Assembly: GCF_003367375.1 (NCBI RefSeq)
Contig: NZ_CP031416.1
Span: forward strand, 2,115,501 to 2,179,500
Origin: Gallaecimonas mangrovi
GTDB taxonomy: Bacteria > Pseudomonadota > Gammaproteobacteria > Enterobacterales > Gallaecimonadaceae
DNA: 64,000 nt
Direction of reading: 5' to 3'
In this document: piece by piece, positions 25,239 to 34,751 of the stretch
How positions within the stretch are numbered: position 1 is the stretch's first letter
How the letters are laid out: each line of letters opens with the position of its first letter
The notes under the pieces: generated by a model
Told to the model about the DNA's origin: nothing
Database searches by the model: none
The model's input: the letters and a program-made list of their open reading frames with translations, nothing else
Position numbers and translations under genes: made by a program

Positions 25239-25463
25239 ATGCTCAATAAAAAACTCACTCTGCACCTTGATGCACTGCTGGTGATAGCCTTGCTGTTTAT
25301 GTTCTCTATCGCTTTTAATTTTTATCAAAACCACCGTATTAAAAGCCTAACCCATGAAAACTTGCGCCTGCAGCTACAGCAAGCCGTGGACCAATTGAAC
25401 CTAAAAGCACAGCAGGACACCATCAAACAATTAGCCCAGAACAATAAGCCCCACACCGAGTAA
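25239..25463 (+). CDS. Small membrane-anchored coiled-coil protein of unknown function
   Basis: A 74-residue protein with one N-terminal membrane helix (about residues 11-28) and then a polar, leucine-spaced helix rich in Gln and Asn that could form a coiled coil (about 33-68). No family is recognised. It follows the transporter terminator and converges with the ABC permease gene 5 nt away. Ribosome binding is weak (GGA), but the layout of anchor plus coil supports a real gene. Confidence 0.6.
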   Translation: MLNKKLTLHLDALLVIALLFMFSIAFNFYQNHRIKSLTHENLRLQLQQAVDQLNLKAQQDTIKQLAQNNKPHTE

Positions 25464-25468
25464 CAGGC

Positions 25469-26653
25469 CTATCGAAACAAGACTTTTTCCTGGCGAAAGC
25501 AGTAAATACAAAAGCTGATAAAAAGTCCGGCAATCACCAGTGTCGATAACAGCACCAACCCCAATAAGCCCGTGTCCAGCGTGCCTTTTAAAAGGTCTTT
25601 TATGGCCAACGCAACATTGGTGATGGGTACCAACGCCCAATGCCCATTGAGGGTAACACCAGGCAACATCGCCACCACCAGCGGCATGATAAAGACCAAG
25701 TTGAGCATGCCCATATAATTTTGCGCTTCTTTATAGCTGCGGGCATACACCGACACCGACAGCATGACCGAGGCAAAAATGGCCGCCACCGGTACCAGCA
25801 TCAACAGCACCAGCGCCATATCCATAATACCGACCGTGGCAAAAGCCTTAACCATGGCACTCACCGCAAAATGCTGGCCAACAACGACCGCCCACACACT
25901 AAAGCTCAATACCGACAATAACGCCGCCAACACCGAGGTGGTAAACACCACCAAGAACTTACCCAACACAAGCTGAGTGCGAGATACCGGCGACAGCAGT
26001 AACGTTTCTAACGTGCCCCTTTCTTTTTCCCCAGCACCTAAATCAATGGCCGGCATCATGGCGCCCATTAAACAGGTGAGAAACAGCAAATAGGGAATAA
26101 AGCCGCCGATACGCTCGCCCATGGATTCGCGTTTATCAGCCACCGACACCTTGGTTAAGGCTATCGGCTCAGCCAGGGCTTGGCGTTGCGGCTCGCTAAT
26201 ACCCAGTTGCCCAGCGTACTGGTCTTTTAAGCGCTGCTGCACGGGTGCCAAGGCTTTGTTGATACGGGTCATCACCGATTTGATGGCAGATGCATCATTG
26301 AAATACACCTGCCACTGGCTTTGTGCTAACGATTGACCATTAAAATTGGCGGGAATAGCCACCACCACATCCACCTTGCCTGATTTAATGGCGGCGTTGA
26401 TGTTGCTTAAATCAACCCCCTGCACCCACTCTAAATGACTGCCGTTACGGATCGCATCGGCCACCATCGGCAGGGGCCGAGTAAGGGCAACTTTTAATTC
26501 AGCTGTTTGCGCTTTTGCAAATTGATGGGCGGTTAAATACCCCATACCGCCAAACAGTAACGGAAAAATTAAAATCGGCATGGCAATCGCAAAAAAAAGC
26601 GTCTTTTTATCGCGTAAAAGCTCTAATAATTCCTTTTGATAAAGCGTCCACAT
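25469..26653 (-). CDS. natB: ABC-2 type transporter permease, NatB-like
   Basis: A 394-residue permease with one N-terminal helix (about 20-40), a large extracytoplasmic domain (about 45-175) and about five C-terminal helices. The DKRESMGERIGGFIPYLLFLTCLMGA and GEKERGTLETLLLSPVSR segments are typical of NatB/YhaP-type ABC-2 permeases, which export Na+ or other small substrates. It shares one base with the ATPase gene upstream. The substrate is not shown by the sequence. Confidence 0.85.
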   Translation of the reverse strand: MWTLYQKELLELLRDKKTLFFAIAMPILIFPLLFGGMGYLTAHQFAKAQTAELKVALTRPLPMVADAIRNGSHLEWVQGVDLSNINAAIKSGKVDVVVAIPANFNGQSLAQSQWQVYFNDASAIKSVMTRINKALAPVQQRLKDQYAGQLGISEPQRQALAEPIALTKVSVADKRESMGERIGGFIPYLLFLTCLMGAMMPAIDLGAGEKERGTLETLLLSPVSRTQLVLGKFLVVFTTSVLAALLSVLSFSVWAVVVGQHFAVSAMVKAFATVGIMDMALVLLMLVPVAAIFASVMLSVSVYARSYKEAQNYMGMLNLVFIMPLVVAMLPGVTLNGHWALVPITNVALAIKDLLKGTLDTGLLGLVLLSTLVIAGLFISFCIYCFRQEKVLFR

Positions 26654-27432
26654 CAGGCAGGTTCCTTTTTAAGCAATGTCAGCAGCGCCTGACGTAAATC
26701 GGAATTTATCTCACTAAAAGCCGAAAGGCTGTCATTAAAAATACAGTGGCCTTTATCAATGACCACGACTCGGTCACAAAGGGTGGCAACTTCATCGAGA
26801 TGGTGGGTTGAAAATATCACCGGCACGCCCTGCGCTTTTAAATGCCGCACCACAGACATCACGGTATCGGCCGCCATAATGTCGAGCCCGGTGGTGGGCT
26901 CGTCCAAAATCACCACTTGTGGGTCATGCACTAAAGCGCGGGCAATAGAGGTACGTTGCTTCATACCGGAAGACATTTGGTCGGCGCGGCGGTGCACAAA
27001 GCTGTTCATGTCTAAAAGCTCGAACAGCATTTCCATGCGCTGTGCCAATTCGCCAGGATAAAGGCCATGCATGCGACCAAAATAGGCAACATTTTCATAA
27101 GCGGTGAGTCGGCCATAAAGGCCTGTGGTGGCAGATAAAAAGCCAATGCGTTTGCGGGCCTGTTCGGGCTTTTTCACCACATCTACGCCACCAATATCAA
27201 TGCTGCCACTGTCGGGCTTCAAAGCTGCACTTAGCATACGCAACGTGGTGGTTTTTCCGGCGCCATTAGGGCCCAAAAGGCCAAGTACCTGGCCCTTGTC
27301 ACATTCAAAATCCACCGACAATACCGAATGAAAAAAACGCCCTTTTAAACGGGGGTCAGCCTTTTCTTCTGCTGACAGCTTTTTGGGGTCACTTACCACA
27401 AACCGCTTGGCCAAGCCTTTTACCTTTATCAT
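26653..27432 (-). CDS. natA: ABC transporter ATP-binding protein, NatA-like
   Basis: A 259-residue ATPase with Walker A GPNGAGKTT, the signature segment QMSSGMKQR, and Walker B VVILDEPTTGLD. An insertion rich in charged residues (about 14-35, DPKKLSAEEKADPRLKG) before the P-loop is seen in NatA relatives. It powers the NatB-like permease encoded next. The start has GGAGCC upstream. It diverges from the Yip1-like gene with 177 nt between. Confidence 0.9.
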   Translation of the reverse strand: MIKVKGLAKRFVVSDPKKLSAEEKADPRLKGRFFHSVLSVDFECDKGQVLGLLGPNGAGKTTTLRMLSAALKPDSGSIDIGGVDVVKKPEQARKRIGFLSATTGLYGRLTAYENVAYFGRMHGLYPGELAQRMEMLFELLDMNSFVHRRADQMSSGMKQRTSIARALVHDPQVVILDEPTTGLDIMAADTVMSVVRHLKAQGVPVIFSTHHLDEVATLCDRVVVIDKGHCIFNDSLSAFSEINSDLRQALLTLLKKEPA

Positions 27433-27609
27433 TAAGGCTCCTATTTCCTTTGGCCTTTATCTTTTACCAGTTTAAAAAAATCATGTTGCGAACTTTGTTA
27501 CAAAAAGTAAACCTTCCCATCGGGATCTTGACCTGGCTTCAGCCAGCCGGGAAACTTGCCATAAGGAAACAACATCGGCTCGATTTGGGCCAACAATAAC
27601 GGAGCTCCC

Positions 27610-28311
27610 ATGCAAAGTACCTCGGCCTACAGTGCCGCGCTCGATATCTTTGTTGCCCCTAGTCGTGCCTTAAACGGTGTCAACAATAATAAGTACTGGA
27701 CCTTCCTGCCTTTCATTCTGTTACTGGGTTTGCCGGTCGCCTTTTTTGCCTTTTATTTTCTCGGCCATGATTTCAGCATTATCAAGGAACAGTTAATCGC
27801 CGCCATGGGTGATAAAAGCCCGGCAGAAATAAAGCGTGCTTCGGCCTTTTTTACTCCCCATTACCTAACCTTGATGATGAGTCTGCAGATTGTCATCTTT
27901 TACTTGGTGTGTTTTGCCCTGCATGGGCTTTATTTGCTGTTAGCCACCAAGGTCGACAGCGAAAACACCCACAGCTACGGCGACTGGTTTGCACTGGCGG
28001 TTTGGGCGCGGTTACCTGAGCTTATTGGTACGGTGCTGTCGTTGCTGATGGTGCTCTTTGCCAGCGCCCTGCCCAGCCTTAATGATTTAAACATGCTGAG
28101 CCTTGCCGGGCTTTTAAGCCTCACGCCCAGCGATAAGTGGTATTCCTTTGCCAGCTTTTTAACCCTCTTTACCTTTTGGGCGATTTTTCTTTCGGCCTTG
28201 GGTATCTCGCTTTGGACCAAGATAGATAAAACCCGGGCCTGGGTCATTGCCGCCCTGCCCTATGTGGTTTTCTACGGCGTTTGGGCCATCATCGAACTCA
28301 TTAAAGGCTAA
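27610..28311 (+). CDS. Yip1-family inner-membrane protein
   Basis: A 233-residue protein with about five membrane helices (near 32-50, 90-112, 130-150, 185-205, 210-230) and the FVAPSRALNGV segment at its N-terminus common in bacterial Yip1-domain proteins. It begins the operon with a membrane fusion protein and a MacB-like ABC exporter, 4 nt before the fusion protein gene. A role linked to export or assembly is inferred only from the operon. Confidence 0.75.
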   Translation: MQSTSAYSAALDIFVAPSRALNGVNNNKYWTFLPFILLLGLPVAFFAFYFLGHDFSIIKEQLIAAMGDKSPAEIKRASAFFTPHYLTLMMSLQIVIFYLVCFALHGLYLLLATKVDSENTHSYGDWFALAVWARLPELIGTVLSLLMVLFASALPSLNDLNMLSLAGLLSLTPSDKWYSFASFLTLFTFWAIFLSALGISLWTKIDKTRAWVIAALPYVVFYGVWAIIELIKG

Positions 28312-28315
28312 GGTC

Positions 28316-29461
28316 ATGCGGCGACTGCTAATCGGCCTTGCCATTATTGTGCTGGCAGGGCTTTTGCTTTGGGTAAAAATTGGTATTGGGCCCTCTGGCG
28401 TCAAAGTCGACACCGTCGATGCCAAAATCGGTACCCTGAAACGTTCGGTGCTGGCATCGGGCAAACTCGCTTACAAAGAGCAGGTGCAGATGCGCTCTGA
28501 GGTTTCGGCCAGGGTGCAAAAGGTTGATGTAGAGGAAGGTGACAAGGTTAAAAAGGGCCAGTTACTTATTCAGCTCGACCCTCGCACCTACCAAGCACAA
28601 GTGGATGCACAAACCGCTTATGTTAGCCAAAGCCGCATTGCCATTGAGCGGCAAAAAAGCTACTTACAAACCCTTCGTACCCAGGTTGCCCGTAAAGTGG
28701 CGCTGCATAAAAAAGGCTTACTGGATACCGATTCATTCGACACCGCCAAATCTGACCTGGCGTTAGCTGAAATTGACCTGCAAACCCGTGAGCAAGCCTT
28801 AAAGCAGGCCGAAGCCGACCTTGCCAGCGCCCGCGAAACCCTGGCCAAAACCCGTTTTGTCGCGCCGATGAACGGCGAAGTGACGGCGGTGGATGTAAAG
28901 GAAGGGGAAACCGTTATCCCCGGTACCACCAATATCGTTGGCTCCAGCCTGATGACCCTGGCCGATACCTCGGCGATTTTAACCGAAGTGGAAGTCGACG
29001 AGGCCGACATTGCCGGCATCAAGCTTGGTGAAGACGCCGACGTTTACGCCGTGGCTTTTCCCAATACTCCCCTCACCGGCAAGGTACAGTTTATTGCTAC
29101 CACCGCCCGCCAGGCACCGGGCCGCCAAGGCATGAGCTTTAAGGTAAAAATTCTCTTAGACGATATAAAGGGTAAAGACATTCGCCCCGGCATGAGCTGC
29201 CGCGCCGAGATATATACCCAAACTGCCAACAATGCCCTGCTGGTACCCATTGAAGCGGTGCGTTACAACAGCGACGACAAACCCTTTGTGATGACCGATG
29301 ACAACGGCACCGCGAAAAAGGTATTCGTTGAAGTGGGTATTTCTGACGACACCCAGCAAATGATCACCAAAGGTTTGCAGACGGGAGCCAAAATCATTCG
29401 CGGCCCGGCGCGGCAGCTCAGAAGTTTAAAAGACGGTGATAAGGTCATAGCTAATGGCTGA
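28316..29461 (+). CDS. Membrane fusion protein of a MacAB-like exporter
   Basis: A 381-residue periplasmic adaptor with an N-terminal membrane anchor (about 4-22), a lipoyl-like half motif (VSARVQKVDVEEGDKVKKGQLLI), a coiled-coil hairpin (about 95-185) and beta-barrel/MP domains at the C-terminus. It couples the inner-membrane ABC exporter to an outer-membrane channel. The ATG at 28316 has AAGG upstream; an earlier in-frame start inside the preceding gene is rejected. It overlaps the ATPase gene by 8 nt. Confidence 0.88.
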   Translation: MRRLLIGLAIIVLAGLLLWVKIGIGPSGVKVDTVDAKIGTLKRSVLASGKLAYKEQVQMRSEVSARVQKVDVEEGDKVKKGQLLIQLDPRTYQAQVDAQTAYVSQSRIAIERQKSYLQTLRTQVARKVALHKKGLLDTDSFDTAKSDLALAEIDLQTREQALKQAEADLASARETLAKTRFVAPMNGEVTAVDVKEGETVIPGTTNIVGSSLMTLADTSAILTEVEVDEADIAGIKLGEDADVYAVAFPNTPLTGKVQFIATTARQAPGRQGMSFKVKILLDDIKGKDIRPGMSCRAEIYTQTANNALLVPIEAVRYNSDDKPFVMTDDNGTAKKVFVEVGISDDTQQMITKGLQTGAKIIRGPARQLRSLKDGDKVIANG

Positions 29462-30161
29462 TGTCATTCGCCTGGAGGGTATTAAAAAAGCCTTTACCAT
29501 GGCCGGTGAAGACTTTTGGGCGCTACGCGGTATCGATTTAGCGGTGCGCAAAAATGATTACTTGGCGATCATCGGCCCGTCGGGTTCCGGTAAATCAACG
29601 CTGCTGAACATCCTCGGCTGTTTGGACATTCCAACTGAAGGCCACTACTGGCTAGCCGGGGAAGATGTGGCATCGCTTCAGCAAAGCCAGTTAGCAGAGG
29701 TTAGAAACAAACAAATTGGCTTTATCTTTCAAAGCTTTAATTTGTTACCCAGGGCCAGTGCCCTTAATAATGTTGCCCAGCCGCTGGTTTATCGCGGCGT
29801 CGGCCTGAAAGAGCGTCAGCAAATGGCGCTGGATGCCTTAGCAAAAGTGGGCTTGGCCGAACGGGCGCACCACAAGCCCAACCAGCTTTCTGGCGGCCAG
29901 CGCCAACGGGTTGCCATTGCCCGCGCCCTGGTGACCCGCCCTTCCATCCTGCTTGCCGATGAACCCACCGGCAACCTTGATTCGCAAACCACCCGCGACA
30001 TCATGGCGCTGTTTGACGAGCTGCACAGCGAAGGCCAAACCATTGTGGTGGTCACCCACGAGCAAGACATTGCCAACCACTGCCAACGGGTGGTGCGGGT
30101 GATGGACGGCGTAATAACCCAAGATACGCTTTTTGACGGGGAGGAAGGTCGCCTTGTCTAG
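29454..30161 (+). CDS. MacB-type ABC transporter ATP-binding protein
   Basis: A 235-residue ATPase with Walker A GPSGSGKST, signature LSGGQRQRVAIARAL and Walker B ILLADEPTGNLD, the pattern of the LolD/MacB group. It forms an exporter with the FtsX-type permease encoded next and the adaptor encoded before. No outer-membrane TolC gene is in the window. The substrate is unknown (antibiotic, peptide, siderophore or lipid are all possible for the group). Confidence 0.92.
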   Translation: MADVIRLEGIKKAFTMAGEDFWALRGIDLAVRKNDYLAIIGPSGSGKSTLLNILGCLDIPTEGHYWLAGEDVASLQQSQLAEVRNKQIGFIFQSFNLLPRASALNNVAQPLVYRGVGLKERQQMALDALAKVGLAERAHHKPNQLSGGQRQRVAIARALVTRPSILLADEPTGNLDSQTTRDIMALFDELHSEGQTIVVVTHEQDIANHCQRVVRVMDGVITQDTLFDGEEGRLV

Positions 30162-31392
30162 TTTCACCGCCACCGGCTTTGAAAGCCTACGCGCCGCCAT
30201 TAGCGCCATTCGCGCCCACGGCATGCGCTCGGTACTGACAACCTTGGGCATCGTCATTGGCATTACCTCGGTCATTGCCGTGGTTGCGGTGGTACAAGGG
30301 CTGACCGCCAGTATTGATAAACAGCTGGCCGGCCTTGGCAGTAATGTGTTGTCGGTCAAGCCTTATACCCCGCTCAAAGAACAAATTGCCGGTAACTTTG
30401 CCAAGCTCACCGAAACCGATGTGCAAACCATCAGGCACAACATTGCCGGGGTTTCTGATGTCACCGTTGCCACGCCACTTTCCGGCAATTTGGGGCTGAT
30501 TAGCTTTCAGGGTCGTAAAACTACATCGCTGACTTTCGGGGTGGGCCATAGTTACCAAGAGCTCAACAGTGTTTACACCGACAAGGGCCGCTTTTTCTCC
30601 AAAAGCGACGAGCAATACCGGCGGCGGGTGGTGGTACTGGGGCAAACCGTGGTTAAAAATCTCAAGATCCCCGGTGACCCTGTTGGCCAATATCTGCAAC
30701 TTGGCGAAGAGTGGTTCAAAATCATTGGCGTGCTGGAAAAACGCGGCCGCTTTTTTGGTTTTGACCAAGACGACCAGGTTTTTATTCCCTACGCCACGGC
30801 CCGTTCACTGCAAGGTTTTGTCTCTACGCCACAACTGACCATTTCGATGCTGGTGGATGACCTCAACCAGCAAGACAACATCAGCGAACAACTTAAACGG
30901 CTATTACGGCGTAACCATCATTTGGCCAAGGGCACTGACGACGACTTTGAACTGCAAACCGCCAAGCAGCTGCAAGACAAGCTTTCAGCCATTACCGGCA
31001 CCACCACTTGGGTCGCTGCCGGTATTGTTGGGGTGTCGTTGCTGGTAGGCGGCATTGGCATCATGAATATCATGCTGGTGTCGGTCACAGAACGCACCCG
31101 AGAGATAGGTATTCTAAAGGCCTTAGGCGCCACCCGTGCCCATATCCTCTGGCAGTTTTTGGCCGAAGCGGTGCTGCTGTGCCTGCTAGGAGGGGTGATT
31201 GGTTTAGGGTTAGGTTACGGCTTGGCCTGGATGATAACGGCGCTAATACCCTCTATTCCGGCAGCAACGGTGCCATGGTGGGCGGTGGTGTTATCCCTGA
31301 GCTTCTCGGCCTTTGTTGGGGTGCTGTTCGGTATTTTACCGGCCATAAAAGCGGCGAACCTGCACCCCATCGATGCACTGCGTTACGAATAA
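30154..31392 (+). CDS. MacB/FtsX-type ABC transporter permease
   Basis: A 412-residue permease with one N-terminal helix (about 25-45), a periplasmic MacB_PCD domain (about 50-260) and a C-terminal FtsX domain with three helices (GVSLLVGGIGIMNIMLVSVTERTREIGI and onward). The start is a TTG at 30154 with GGAGGAAGG upstream and an 8-nt overlap with the ATPase gene; a TTG at 30133 is less likely. It ends the operon. Confidence 0.9.
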   Translation: MSSFTATGFESLRAAISAIRAHGMRSVLTTLGIVIGITSVIAVVAVVQGLTASIDKQLAGLGSNVLSVKPYTPLKEQIAGNFAKLTETDVQTIRHNIAGVSDVTVATPLSGNLGLISFQGRKTTSLTFGVGHSYQELNSVYTDKGRFFSKSDEQYRRRVVVLGQTVVKNLKIPGDPVGQYLQLGEEWFKIIGVLEKRGRFFGFDQDDQVFIPYATARSLQGFVSTPQLTISMLVDDLNQQDNISEQLKRLLRRNHHLAKGTDDDFELQTAKQLQDKLSAITGTTTWVAAGIVGVSLLVGGIGIMNIMLVSVTERTREIGILKALGATRAHILWQFLAEAVLLCLLGGVIGLGLGYGLAWMITALIPSIPAATVPWWAVVLSLSFSAFVGVLFGILPAIKAANLHPIDALRYE

Positions 31393-31418
31393 CAAAAAAG
31401 CGGTTATGGCAAACCGCT
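31392..31418 (-). terminator. Minus-strand terminator downstream of the Entner-Doudoroff operon
   Basis: On the minus strand AGCGGTT and AACCGCT pair around a 6-nt loop and are followed by TTTTTTG. It lies beyond the first terminator after eda and may stop read-through into the exporter operon. Confidence 0.6.
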
Positions 31419-31564
31419 ATGGGTTTAAAGCAAAAGCTGTGAGCAGGACCTGCCCTTTGCTGAAAAGCCTCTGCTCATCGCTGGCCAGATATTGCTGGCC
31501 CTGCCGGTAACGGTTACATCGGTGTGCTTTGTACTGGTGGTGATAAAAAGCCAGCCCCTTAAAT

Positions 31565-31590
31565 AAAAAAGCGCCGAGAGGCGCTTTTTT
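31565..31590. terminator. Bidirectional terminator at the end of eda
   Basis: AAAAAAGCGCC and GGCGCTTTTTT pair around GAGA. It overlaps the eda stop codon and also faces the exporter operon. Confidence 0.9.
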
Positions 31591-32221
31591 ATTTAAGGCA
31601 AAATGCGGCTTTAGCCAGGTCCGTAATGCCCTGCCAATCGCCGGTTTCCATCATTTCTTTCGGTGCTAGCCAACTGCCACCCACACAAAGTACGTTGGGC
31701 AGTGATAAATATTCACTGGCATTTTTCGGGCTCACACCGCCGGTTGGGCAGAATTTCACCTGCGGGATAGGTCCGCCCATGGCTTTAAGTGCCGGTGCGC
31801 CGCCACTGGCCTCGGCCGGGAAGAACTTAAAGAACTCCAGACCTAAATCCATACCGGTCATAACCTCAGACAGGGTACTTACCCCGGGAATGAGCGGCGC
31901 GGTGCCGGCTTTGGCCGCTTTGACTAAAGACGGCGTCATCCCCGGGCTAATCACAAATTTGGCACCCGCGGCAACGGCAGCTTGGTAGTCTTCGGCGTTG
32001 AGTACAGTACCCGCTCCCACCAACGCCTCAGGAACCGCTTTCGCTATCTCGGCAATGGCGGCTAAGGCGCAATCGGTGCGTAAGGTTACTTCCAGTACCT
32101 TAACGCCACCGGCCAGCAACGCTTTGGCCAAGGGAACAGCGTGCTCTAGTTTTTCAATCACCAACACTGGCATTACCGGGCTGGCGGTGAGCACGTCTTG
32201 TGGAGCAAGCTTCCAGGTCAT
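31589..32221 (-). CDS. eda: 2-keto-3-deoxy-6-phosphogluconate aldolase
   Basis: A 210-residue class I aldolase that splits KDPG into pyruvate and glyceraldehyde 3-phosphate. The Schiff-base Lys132 lies in [12 protein letters not shown] and the catalytic Glu44 in [19 protein letters not shown] forms the phosphate loop. It is the last gene of a four-gene operon (zwf-pgl-edd-eda) in which each junction is a 4-nt ATGA overlap, so the oxidative entry and Entner-Doudoroff steps are made together. Confidence 0.97.
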   Translation of the reverse strand: MTWKLAPQDVLTASPVMPVLVIEKLEHAVPLAKALLAGGVKVLEVTLRTDCALAAIAEIAKAVPEALVGAGTVLNAEDYQAAVAAGAKFVISPGMTPSLVKAAKAGTAPLIPGVSTLSEVMTGMDLGLEFFKFFPAEASGGAPALKAMGGPIPQVKFCPTGGVSPKNASEYLSLPNVLCVGGSWLAPKEMMETGDWQGITDLAKAAFCLK

Positions 32222-34047
32222 TGGATGTCCTCATGGGGAAAGCGGAACAAGGTTGCACCCTGTTCGGCGCCACAAAGCTGTGGGCGCAAATTCATAAAGA
32301 GGCTACGCCCCATACCAATATTATTCGGCGTCAGGTTGGCAACGGCCGCCGTGCGCTTAGCCAGTTCGGCCTCATCAACCAGCAGTGTTAATTCGCCGCT
32401 ACGGCTGTCCAGGCGAATAATGTCGCCGTCTTGCACCTTGGCCAGCACCGGGTTATCCAGCGCTTCTGGCGTCAAGTGGATAGCGGCTGGCACCTTACCG
32501 GAAGCCCCCGACATGCGCCCGTCGGTTACCAGAGCCACTTTGTAGCCTTTTTCCTGCAGCACACCGAGCGGCGGCGTTAGTTTATGAAGCTCCGGCATGC
32601 CGTTGGCTTTGGGGCCTTGGAAACGCACCACCACCACACAATCGCGGTCCAAAGAGCCGGCCTTAAAGGCGGCGTCCAGTTGGTTTTGGTCATAAAAAAC
32701 CACGGCAGGCGCTTCAATAACGGTATTGGCCGCCGGTACCGCCGACACTTTAATAACGCTGCGGCCCAAGTTGCCATGCAGCACTTTCAAGCCGCCTTCG
32801 GGGCTAAAGGGCTGGTCAGGATCGGCCAACACGCTGCTATCAAGACTCTTGTCGGGGCTTGGCCGCCATTCGAGCTTGCCGTCGTTCAGCCACGGCTCGA
32901 GTTCGTATTGGTCAAGACCACTGCCAACGATGGTTTGCACATCTTCATTAAGCAGCCCCAGTTTTCTAAGGCTCTTAATGAGATAACCCATGCCGCCGGC
33001 GGCTTGGAAATGGTTAATGTCAGCTTGGCCATTGGGGTAGATGCGCGTTAGCAGCGGCACCGTTTTAGACAAGGCGTCAAAGTCGTCCCAGGTAATGTGA
33101 ATACCGGCAGCGCGGCCCACCGCCACCAAGTGCATGGTGTGGTTGGTTGAACCGCCGGTTGCCAGCAATGCCACCATGGCATTCACCAGGGTTTTAGCGG
33201 TGAGAATGTCGCTAACAGGGGCGTAGTTACCAGACAGCTCGGTTAACCGTGTTACCTGTTTGGCGGCGGCCTCGGTTAAGGCGTCACGCAGCTTGGTATT
33301 GGGGTTAACAAAAGACGAGCCCGGCAGCTGCAAGCCCATCACTTCCACCATCAGTTGGTTGGAGTTGGCGGTGCCATAAAAGGTACAGGTACCGGCGCTG
33401 TGGTAAGACTCACTTTCGGCGCGCAGCAATTCGTTACGGTCAACCTGGCCCTGGGCATAGGCTTCGCGAATGCGGGCCTTTTCTTTGTTCGGCATGCCAG
33501 AGGGCATAGGGCCTGACGGCACAAAAACAAAGGGTAAATGGCCAAAGGTGGCAGCAGAGATCAGCAGGCCCGGTACGATTTTGTCGCAAATACCCAGCAT
33601 CAAACCGCCGTCAAACATATTGTGTGACAGCGCCACCGCCGAACTCATGGCGATAATATCGCGGGACAGTAACGACAGTTCCATGCCTGGCTGGCCTTGG
33701 GTAACACCGTCGCACATGGCCGGTACGCCACCGGCAAACTGGCCAACAGAGCCAATCTCGTGCAGCGCCTTTTTAATCACCGCCGGAAATGCTTCATAGG
33801 GCTGGTGCGCCGATAACATATCGTTGTAGGCCGACACTATCGCCACATTGGCCTTAGTAAAGGATTTGAGGGTATTTTTGTCGTCCATACCGCAGGCGGC
33901 AAAGCCGTGGGCTAAATTACCGCAAGACAGGCTAGCGCGGTGCACACCGTCCGCCTTTTGCTGGGCAATATGGGCAAGATATTGGTCACGGGAGCCTTTG
34001 GAACGCGCCTCAATACGGGCGGTTACATCGGCAACTACCTTATTCAT
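32218..34047 (-). CDS. edd: 6-phosphogluconate dehydratase
   Basis: A 609-residue iron-sulfur dehydratase of the IlvD/Edd family that turns 6-phosphogluconate into KDPG. The family segments [32 protein letters not shown] and [10 protein letters not shown] are present with their cluster cysteines, and [18 protein letters not shown] lies near the C-terminus. It overlaps both neighbours by 4 nt. Its presence with zwf, pgl and eda shows a complete Entner-Doudoroff route from glucose 6-phosphate. Confidence 0.97.
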   Translation of the reverse strand: MNKVVADVTARIEARSKGSRDQYLAHIAQQKADGVHRASLSCGNLAHGFAACGMDDKNTLKSFTKANVAIVSAYNDMLSAHQPYEAFPAVIKKALHEIGSVGQFAGGVPAMCDGVTQGQPGMELSLLSRDIIAMSSAVALSHNMFDGGLMLGICDKIVPGLLISAATFGHLPFVFVPSGPMPSGMPNKEKARIREAYAQGQVDRNELLRAESESYHSAGTCTFYGTANSNQLMVEVMGLQLPGSSFVNPNTKLRDALTEAAAKQVTRLTELSGNYAPVSDILTAKTLVNAMVALLATGGSTNHTMHLVAVGRAAGIHITWDDFDALSKTVPLLTRIYPNGQADINHFQAAGGMGYLIKSLRKLGLLNEDVQTIVGSGLDQYELEPWLNDGKLEWRPSPDKSLDSSVLADPDQPFSPEGGLKVLHGNLGRSVIKVSAVPAANTVIEAPAVVFYDQNQLDAAFKAGSLDRDCVVVVRFQGPKANGMPELHKLTPPLGVLQEKGYKVALVTDGRMSGASGKVPAAIHLTPEALDNPVLAKVQDGDIIRLDSRSGELTLLVDEAELAKRTAAVANLTPNNIGMGRSLFMNLRPQLCGAEQGATLFRFPHEDIQ

Positions 34048-34751
34048 GCTTCCTCCTGGTACAGATAGACATCCACCGGGGTTTGCTTCTGACCCAGTAC
34101 GGCGCGGATGGGCATCGCGGTAACATCGTTACCCGCCAGGGCCTTGGCCAGGGTGTCGGCTTTGTCTTTACCTTCCAGATGCAAATAGATCTGGCGGCTA
34201 TTGAGGAGTGTCGACAGACTCATGGAAATACGCGGCAGTGGCTGGCTGGCCGGATGGGCAGCAATAAGCACATCGCCGGTCTCAAGGCCTTGCTTGAGGT
34301 TTGGACAATCCGGGAACAACGAGGCGGTGTGGCCGTCATTGCCCATGCCCAAAATAACCACGTCCAAAGGGGTTGGCAGCGCACCCAGCCAGTCAGTGGC
34401 CAGTTCCAGCCCGGCTTCCACCGTGGCATGGGGAGTTTTCAGGCCAACAAAGCGGGCACTGGCGGCCCAGCCCTGCATTAAATTTTGCCGCACCAGCGCT
34501 TCGTTTGAAGCTGGGTCGTCGGCATCCACCCAGCGCTCATCGGCCAAGGTAACCAATACCTTTGACCAGCTAATGGGCTGACGGGAAAGCGCCTGAAAAA
34601 ATGCCAGCGGCGTGCGGCCACCGGAAACCACTAACGAGGCCTTACCGCGGGTGTCGATGGCCTCTTGCAGTAAGGAAGCCACTTTGCGGGCCAAGCTTTT
34701 GGCAAGCTCAGCGCGGTCATCAAAGCGCTTTTCTACTGTCAGTTTCATCAT
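34044..34751 (-). CDS. pgl: 6-phosphogluconolactonase (DevB type)
   Basis: A 235-residue lactonase that hydrolyses 6-phosphogluconolactone. The segments [36 protein letters not shown] and [17 protein letters not shown] are characteristic of the DevB/SOL family. It sits between zwf and edd with 4-nt overlaps. Confidence 0.95.
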   Translation of the reverse strand: MMKLTVEKRFDDRAELAKSLARKVASLLQEAIDTRGKASLVVSGGRTPLAFFQALSRQPISWSKVLVTLADERWVDADDPASNEALVRQNLMQGWAASARFVGLKTPHATVEAGLELATDWLGALPTPLDVVILGMGNDGHTASLFPDCPNLKQGLETGDVLIAAHPASQPLPRISMSLSTLLNSRQIYLHLEGKDKADTLAKALAGNDVTAMPIRAVLGQKQTPVDVYLYQEEA

